From Paulinella micropora (lineage: Eukaryota; Cercozoa; Imbricatea; Euglyphida; Paulinellidae): 64,000 nt of DNA. The stretch covers positions 32,430 to 96,429 of the forward strand of contig WBZZ01004008.1 in the NCBI GenBank assembly GCA_019918135.1. Direction: 5' to 3'. This document shows positions 58,121-64,000 of the stretch, in pieces; the stretch's first letter is position 1; every line of letters starts with the position of its first letter. The notes under the pieces are model-generated. The model was not told the origin of the DNA. It saw only the letters and a program-made list of their open reading frames with translations, and searched no databases. Both the position numbers and the translations under genes were made by a program.

Positions 58121-59366
58121 TCACAGGGGCAACAGCAAGAGAAAATCAAAAGTGAGCCAGTGGCCCTGGGTGGGCTCGTGCACCAGGGCGTAGAAACCCG
58201 CCCGGTCCAGCCGGCCCAGGCCTAGAGCCGATAGCTCGTAACCCGCTGCGGTCAGCCAGTCGTACACCTCCATGGCCGCGCTCTTAGAGCGGACGGGGTC
58301 ACAGCTCTCCCATAGCTGCCCCTCGCGCCGGCACCACATGGCGCGGTTGTATTCGACCACCCCGTAAATAACACGCCTGGCCTCGAAGAGCGCGCGCAGG
58401 CCCTCCAGCACCTCGAACTCCTGGCCCTCCGTGTCCGCCTTGAGCACAACACTGACGTTGGCGGACGGCAGCAGCGAGTCGGCGCGCACCAAGTCGATGT
58501 CGAGCGTCGAGTTGTCTATGCCAGCAAAGAACTGGACGGCGGCGTCCTCCTGCGCAGCCGCGTAAGGCCAAGTGCCAAAGCAGCCGTTGCGCACGCGCAC
58601 GGCCCTGAAAGCGCGCTGGGTCTCCCGGCCCACCAGCACGTTGTGCAGCTGGATGCGATGCAGCTCGCTGGCGGCGGCCGCGGCCTTGAGGAAGGCCACG
58701 CAGTGCGGCTGTGGCTCGGCCGACACAACCCTGACCCCGAGCGAAGCGGCAAGGAGAGTGTAGAAGCCCGCATTGGCTCCAATATCCAAAAACACCAGCT
58801 CGCGCCCCGGATCGTGCGCTGCGACGCACACACAGACGGATAAGACCCAGCACGACGATCAGTGAGCGCGCGCGAGCGAGCGAGGGGGGGGGGGGCGTGA
58901 GATTCCGGCGACGGACCTGGGTGTGCCTGGGCACAGACCGGCACCCACGGCCGCGGCGCCGGCTGCCGCCCGCAGTGCAGGGCCTGTGTCAGGGCTTCGT
59001 AGATGTGCGTTTCGCTCTGGAGGATAAAGTGCAGTATCGGGTCCGTCACGCCGCGCGCGATGTGGTCCTGGTTCTCGACCATGAAGAAAGCCCGTGAGAG
59101 CCCTGTGTGCACCACGCGGCAAAAAGCACTGCCCTCTTCCCCGCGGGCCGGGCAGGAGACGAAAAGGTAGTGGGGGGGGGGGGGGGGCGGAGGGAGGGAG
59201 GGTGGTGTGTGGCAAAGCAAGAACGAGCGAGGGGACCGAGGGGTTTGACCTTGACCAGGCGAACGCTCTCTCCGTCCTGGAAGTAGCGCAGCGCCTGGTG
59301 CCTGAGTGGCTGTACCGAACTGACGCGAAGCCAGGCGCCAAGCGCCAGCCAGAGAAGAAAGCACAT
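58121..59366 (-). CDS. FkbM-family methyltransferase, three exons
   Basis: Predicted exons: 59250-59366 (39 codons, MCFLLWLALGAWLRVSS, a signal-anchor-like start), 58917-59133 and 58121-58818. Introns 59134-59249 (116 nt) and 58819-58916 (98 nt) are GT-AG and restore one frame of 343 residues. The catalytic domain in exon 3 has the SAM-binding motif LVFLDIGANAGFYTLLAA, the acidic strand VVSAEPQPHC, and VVLKADTEGQEFEVLEG, the FkbM (Methyltransf_21) signature. FkbM enzymes O-methylate sugars or other small acceptors; viral copies may modify glycans. Both introns carry poly-C runs near the 3' end. Confidence 0.75.
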
Positions 59367-59766
59367 ATGTGGCGGAGCCGGGAAGAGCGAGTGTGAGCAG
59401 TCAGCTAAGAAAATAAGAGCCAGCCAGGACGAGGTTAATTATTTTCCTTGGCATGTTTTCCTCTACCCCCCCCCCCTTTCTGGCTGTCGCCCCCCCCCAC
59501 CCTCGTCTATCCTGCCCCCGTGTGGACTGGCTGTCTGTTCACAACCAACGCCTGGCTTGATTCCGTGAGGCCGTCGAGTCGCTAGTACGCCGCGAGCTCT
59601 CTGAGCGCTAGGCTTTGTCCAAAAAGAGGAAGAACGTGACAAAAAAAACTTTTTTAATTAAAGAAAAATATTGAACAAAATTAGCCACAGCCGCCTGTTC
59701 TTGCAAATGCTGGCAGGCTCTCTGCTCGTGCTGTGCCCGCAGGCTCTGCCACGTCCCTGGTGCTAG
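59367..59766. other. Intergenic region with an inverted remnant of the 54.1-kb gene family
   Basis: Plus-strand 59535-59612 encodes a remnant of the C-terminus (VHNQRLA, stop, FREAVES) found on the minus strand at 54101-54175, i.e. in inverted orientation relative to the paralogue at 59767. Minus-strand 59690-59766 still encodes LRAQHEQRACQHLQEQAAV in the paralogue's frame after a stop. A C run lies at 59467-59476. Confidence 0.6.
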
Positions 59767-60405
59767 CTAGTTTTTGAGCATGTGAGAGCGGTAGGGGAGC
59801 GTCAGAGCGTTATCTAGGCTCTGCTTTGCGGCACGCTCGTCGCCCCATATTTCTTTCTCGTCGTCGCTCAGTTCGTAGCGGAAAAGAGGCCATGGCGCCA
59901 TAGCTGGCATGCCCGTGCGTTTGTAGAGCCCCCGCCGGTCATCTTGGGCTAGTGCAAGCCACGTCTTCGTGTCAATGTCGTCCACGGAGGCGGGCGCAAT
60001 ATAGTCCCTGCAGATCTGTGTCACGACGAGCGGCAGCAGAGTGGCTACCACGCGGACCGCAAAGTGGCCTGCCGCGAATGCTTGCTCCACCCGTCAGAAT
60101 TCCGTCGGGGCCACCGCAGGCCACCGCAGCCACGGCTGCGGCCCGTCAGCCCCGAATTCATGGCTTGCCACGAGCATGTCAAGCAACTGCCAGTACCTAT
60201 CCGCGCACCGGGCATACACCGTAGCGTCGCTTTCCAGTACACGAGCTGCCACGCTGGTGCAGAGTCTGCCGCCGACTCCTCCTCCTCCTCCTCCTCCTCC
60301 TCGTCCTCCAGGCTCGCACAAGTCCGGCAGAAACTGCGACTTTTTATCCAGGCGCCGTCTCCTGGCCGCCCGGGTCTCGGCTCCATTGCTTGGTTGCACA
60401 AACAT
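59767..60405 (-). pseudogene. Degraded paralogue of the 54101-54943 gene
   Basis: Start 60405 (MFVQPSNGAETRAARRRR). Same frame throughout but with an in-frame TGA at 60094-60096 and a premature stop at 59767 (RSHMLKN) where the intact copy continues. The conserved middle (VDDIDTKTWLALA; FRYELSDDEKEIWGDERAA) is kept. The C-terminal third is broken by a small inversion (see 59367-59766). Confidence 0.7.
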
Positions 60406-60599
60406 TCTTTCTTGTTTCCAAATTTCCAGCACGAGGCTAGATCTCGCGCTGTGGCAGAGGGAAAGGGAAAAAAAGGGGGGGGGTGCCCCCGGCCCCGCGC
60501 AAAGGGGGCGGGAAGGGAGCAACCTACTCCCCTTTTCGTGTGAGGGGGGGGGGGGGGGGGGAGAGGTGTGAGAAGGAGCCCGGAAAACCGTTTTTAGCC

Positions 60600-60752
60600 A
60601 TGCTGCTCACTCTTCTTGATAAAAAGAACGGTAGTTTTTATGTACAGAGTCGCAAACAATGCATCATACACTTTGAACGGCTTTTCGAAGAAAAACACCG
60701 CCCTGAGTGGGTGAATGACGGTAACGGCCAGTGTAACAATCCGAGGCTGTAG
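60600..60752 (+). CDS. Possible truncated small ORF at the compositional boundary
   Basis: 50 residues (MLLTLLDKKNGSFYVQSRKQ...). Just downstream of a long G run; it is where GC-rich viral DNA gives way to lower-GC DNA, so it may be a gene truncated at the junction. Weak. Confidence 0.15.
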   Translation: MLLTLLDKKNGSFYVQSRKQCIIHFERLFEEKHRPEWVNDGNGQCNNPRL

Positions 60753-61440
60753 TCGCTAATACTAGTAAAATTAACTGTGTATGGAAATTTTCCTCTGTTC
60801 CTCGGAAATTTTCAGACAAAAAGAGGTGTCGAGAGAAAAAGAAGAGGGAGTGAATTTTTACTGATGTGTAATGCCCCCAACGATAGCTCGTAAAAAGTCG
60901 GCAATACACCAAACACAGTCCTCAAAAGATGAGAATGATGTCTCGTTATATTAGCTCAGTGAAGCCAAAAAGGAAAACGGCAACAGACCAGGAATAAAAT
61001 GGCATCAGGTCCAATCCGGACAAATAATACTGAAAAACAAGCTGGTGCACCTGTCACCAGGAAAAGGTACTTTTTACCAGCTATCCGGGGGATGATGCCT
61101 ACAGTACCCCCTCCCGATGTTATGAAGGAAATAGCATTTTCATCATACACCTTCTGATTTCTTTCTGCAAATAGTATGCGCTATGGAGTCATGCCACACA
61201 GCGCATCGACCCACGGATAGACGCTAAAAGACGATAAATATATATATCCTCATACGGCACGTCAAAGCGGATTCTCCATCCATTCTTGTAGATTTTTGAA
61301 CTCCTTCCCCTCAATCTCTTTTTTTTTTTTCTTCTTCTTCTCGGCAGTATGTCAAGAACAAACGTACTATTAATAAAAAATACAAGCCGCCCACGTGGTG
61401 CTGTAGTACGATTCCCCCTTTGATCTCCTTCTTCTTCTTA
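60753..61440. other. No gene recognised
   Basis: Moderate-GC sequence with only short frames on either strand. A T run at 61320-61331 precedes the repeat array. Probably host or other-repeat DNA outside the viral segment. Confidence 0.4.
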
Positions 61441-61452
61441 TCATTATCATTA

Positions 61453-61494
<42 letters not shown>
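61441..61494. repeat. (ATT)n microsatellite
   Basis: ATT repeats bordering the first tandem unit; further tracts lie at 61989-62016 and 62503-62556. Confidence 0.9.
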
Positions 61495-61504
61495 GTAAAT
61501 CTGC

Positions 61505-61986
61505 CTTGGAGTGTTGACTGTGACATATTTGAGGGAAATCCCGATGAAAAAACCTGGTCACACTTGCTAAACAGAGTTCCAGCCCAATGGCCTCAAGGCG
61601 TTAAACTGTGACGCCAACTCATAACCCTTTGGTGGTAGATGCTGGGGAGGAGGGTCGTTGCGCGCGTAAAAGATCTTAAACTCCGCATATGCTGGTTGAT
61701 AGCCCAGGACCCAGCAGACACCAGATTGTTATGGGTGGGGTTTCGAGGCAGCGCTAGCAACCGCGCTTGGTGTATGCACTTGCACATTCGGTGACGTCTT
61801 GCAAGAGGTTGCTGGGACTGCGGAATAACCTCGGCTTAGTGCAGTCTTGCCCGCAGGAGCTCCATCGGTGGCCCCGATCATCAGGCGAGAGACTGACACG
61901 GGGGGGTGGAGGACCTCGAACAAGGGTATTGGAGGCTTATGTCCGTTGAGGATATGCCATTAGCTGCATCAGTACGCCTCAGATAT

Positions 61987-62017
<31 letters not shown>

Positions 62018-62499
62018 CTTGGAGTGTTGACTTTGACATATTTGAGGGAAATCCCGATGAAAAAATCTAGTCACACTTGCTAAACAGAGTTCCAGCCCAA
62101 TGGCCTCAAGGCGTTAAACTGTGACGCCAACTCATAACCCTTTGGTGGTAGATGCTGGGGAGGAGGGTCGTTGCGCGCGTAAAAGATCTTAAACTCCGCA
62201 TATGCTGGTTGATAGCCCAGGACCCAGCAGACACCAGATTGTTATGGGTGGGGTTTCGAGGCAGCTCTAGCAACCGCGCTTGGTGTATGCACTTGCACAT
62301 TCGGTGACGTCTTGCAAGAGGTTGCTGGGACTGCGGAATAACCTCGGCTTAGTGCAGTCTTGCCCTCAGGAGCTCCATCGGTGGCCCCGATCATCAGGCG
62401 AGAGACTGACACGGGGGGGTGGAGGACCTCGAACAAGGGTATTGGAGGCTTATGTCCGTTGAGGATATGCCATTAGCTGCATCAGTACGCCTCAGATAT

Positions 62500-62556
<57 letters not shown>
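61505..62556. repeat. Two-copy tandem repeat, 513-bp period, separated by (ATT)n
   Basis: Units start CTTGGAGTGTTGAC at 61505 and 62018 and run ~485 bp before an (ATT)n tract; identity is about 98% by eye. Identical short ORFs recur at a 513-bp offset, so they are not independent genes. A microsatellite-tailed dispersed element (retroposon-like) that duplicated in tandem is the likely origin; identity unknown. Confidence 0.85.
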
Positions 62557-62558
<2 letters not shown>

Positions 62559-63045
62559 CAGGGAGATCGTAAGTACATTGTCTTTTTTAATGACATACAC
62601 TTGTATAAGGAGGATATCCTATGATATAGTATTAGGGGGCCAGTCCTAATAGCTATATCCGAAGTCGAGGTGTATGTACCCGACCCTGCGATATACCGAC
62701 ACAAGTAGAGATTGACCGTGCTCAGGTACGACAGTATATAATCTATCGTAAAAATAATTTAATGAAAGTTTCAGAGAACATTTCATTTTCGAGAACATCA
62801 TCCCAGGACTTGGAAAGGGTCATACCCGGGAACACCATCGCTCAATACACTAGCAATCCCCGTATACGGTGTAGTATCATCGTCGATCGACCTTTCGCAC
62901 TCGTATGTTGCGATCGAATGCCAAGTTATATCACTGAGTCTTTTTAATATTCATATTGATAACTGATGATGCATGATCAAATCATGATACGCCGTGGGCA
63001 ATCAACCAGTTTGTTTGAGACGCATAAAGAAAAATAATTTCCTTG
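62557..63045. other. No gene recognised
   Basis: AT-rich with only short frames (longest 61 codons at 62762-62947, without recognisable motif). Confidence 0.4.
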
Positions 63046-63972
63046 TTACTGCCTTCCTCGTCTGGCGCGGATTTCTTTACCTGGTGGAGGACCACCAACA
63101 AAAGTCAGATCGAACTTTGACTGTTCGAGAATGTCCCAGATCTTATTAGGGATTCCGCCCAACGATAATTCAAAAGGGACGTCAAGCACTCCTCTTGGCA
63201 GTGTCTGAATGGTCCACGCAGTGTAATCCTTGTCTCTGGGAGTAATTGTATCATCCCATGTCTCGAGACTTTTTGCGTCTTTATATACTGGCAGATAATG
63301 TCTTGCCTTTGGATCCTCAACCGGGTCCATACTTCTCCAGAACTGGAGTATCGGTTGTACTATCTTTGCTGCTGATGATATTTTGAGTGTCCGTGTGACA
63401 CGCATCTGTCGTGGGACCGCCACGACCCGCAACAAGTATAAGTCTGAGAGAGTGTCATCAGCGACATGTTGTTCCGCTGGTCTCATCAGATAGAAAGCAT
63501 CTTTCACCCATGCGATGGTTGCTATCGCATCGCCTTCCTTCCATCGCTCATGGACAATCTCAACGTTGCCCGCATTTGGGTCAGTGTCCGTCCCCTCCTC
63601 CTCCTGGTGGACGTCCTTTGATCCCATCGACCTCATCGCCTTCCTCGGTTGGTCGTTGATAAGATCATTCCGCGCTCTCCTTAGCTGCGCCTCTGTGATC
63701 TTCTCCTTCTTTCCGCTATGCTCTCGCGGAGACTTGGACTGAGTCCCCACCGCGCTTATGCGCTCAGTCTTCTCCTTACTGTCCACCTCACTCTCCTCCT
63801 TCTCAGCTATCGGTGCCCGATAAGCATCGTCTTGGTCTATGCCAGCCTCCTTGTGGATGGGCGGCACCTCTTTGAAATCGTCCTTCATCCGTTTTAACGC
63901 CTCCTCAACGGATTCATCTTCCAATAAGAAGGGATCATACTTAATCAGCCTTCTTACATTCACAATTTCCAC
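63046..63972 (-). CDS. Unrecognised 308-residue ORF
   Basis: Intact ORF starting MEIVNVRRLIKYDPFLLED. First half charged and low-complexity (E/K/D/S), second half more globular (GDAIATIAWVKDAFYLMRP; LYLLRVVAVPRQMRVTRTL; TAWTIQTLPRGVLDVPFEL). Ends basic (KEIRARRGRQ). Could be host or belong to a retroelement; no diagnostic motif seen. Codon use and GC (~49%) differ from the viral genes to the left. Confidence 0.35.
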   Translation of the reverse strand: MEIVNVRRLIKYDPFLLEDESVEEALKRMKDDFKEVPPIHKEAGIDQDDAYRAPIAEKEESEVDSKEKTERISAVGTQSKSPREHSGKKEKITEAQLRRARNDLINDQPRKAMRSMGSKDVHQEEEGTDTDPNAGNVEIVHERWKEGDAIATIAWVKDAFYLMRPAEQHVADDTLSDLYLLRVVAVPRQMRVTRTLKISSAAKIVQPILQFWRSMDPVEDPKARHYLPVYKDAKSLETWDDTITPRDKDYTAWTIQTLPRGVLDVPFELSLGGIPNKIWDILEQSKFDLTFVGGPPPGKEIRARRGRQ

Positions 63973-64000
63973 CTTCCCTCTACCCCTGATCTTGTAGTTC

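Noticed and set aside
61593-62462. Pairs of identical 60-64 codon ORFs
   Set aside because: They are the same tandem repeat unit at a 513-bp offset; no protein motif or codon bias.
61441-62556. CRISPR-like array
   Set aside because: Only two long units separated by microsatellites; no short repeats with unique spacers.

Overview
The window reads as eukaryotic, protist-type DNA carrying nested virus-like elements. GT-AG introns of about 50-115 nt, microsatellites, long G/C homopolymers and eukaryote-type domains (MYND finger, F-box/LRR, SAP) argue against a bacterial source. From about 0.3 to 60.5 kb the sequence is gene-dense and GC-rich, and carries several genes typical of large eukaryotic DNA viruses: an archaeo-eukaryotic primase fused to a herpesvirus UL9-like origin-binding helicase, a heliorhodopsin, a TFIIB-like factor, a protein kinase, and many LRR, zinc-binding and coiled-coil proteins. 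I infer an endogenous or episomal herpes-/mirusvirus-like genome segment, possibly from a thraustochytrid-type host. No capsid, terminase or polymerase gene of that virus was recognised, so the assignment rests on the heliorhodopsin plus primase-helicase pair and is not proven.

Two mobile elements sit inside genes of this viral backbone, and both boundaries can be read to the base. (1) A 9.45-kb DNA transposon (1768-11221) has ~1-kb terminal inverted repeats and a GTAT target duplication. It encodes a spliced DDE-like transposase with a C-terminal SAP domain and splits the primase/origin-binding helicase gene (14745 to 11226, then 1767 to 332, minus strand). (2) A 21.3-kb Polinton-like virus (25573-46886) has 96-bp terminal inverted repeats and a 6-bp CAGGTA target duplication. 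It splits the protein kinase gene (47105 to 46887, then 25566 to 24496, minus strand). In both cases, removing the element and one target copy leaves a length divisible by three and a continuous conserved domain.

The Polinton-like element has a full morphogenesis and replication set: protein-primed-type DNA polymerase B, rve integrase, packaging ATPase, adenain/Ulp1-like protease, major and minor capsid proteins, a pVI-like small basic protein, a very long S74-chaperone fibre, a lipase remnant and an exonuclease-X-like small protein. Its genes end in recurring GC-rich hairpins and several begin directly after a recurring hairpin leader. Polymerase, capsid, ATPase, fibre and lipase genes each carry one or more single-base frame breaks. 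This is either decay of an old provirus or residual assembly error.

After about 60.6 kb the composition shifts. The tail holds ATT microsatellites, two 513-bp-spaced tandem repeat units and one unrecognised 308-aa ORF, and is probably host or other-repeat DNA. No tRNA, rRNA or CRISPR was seen.
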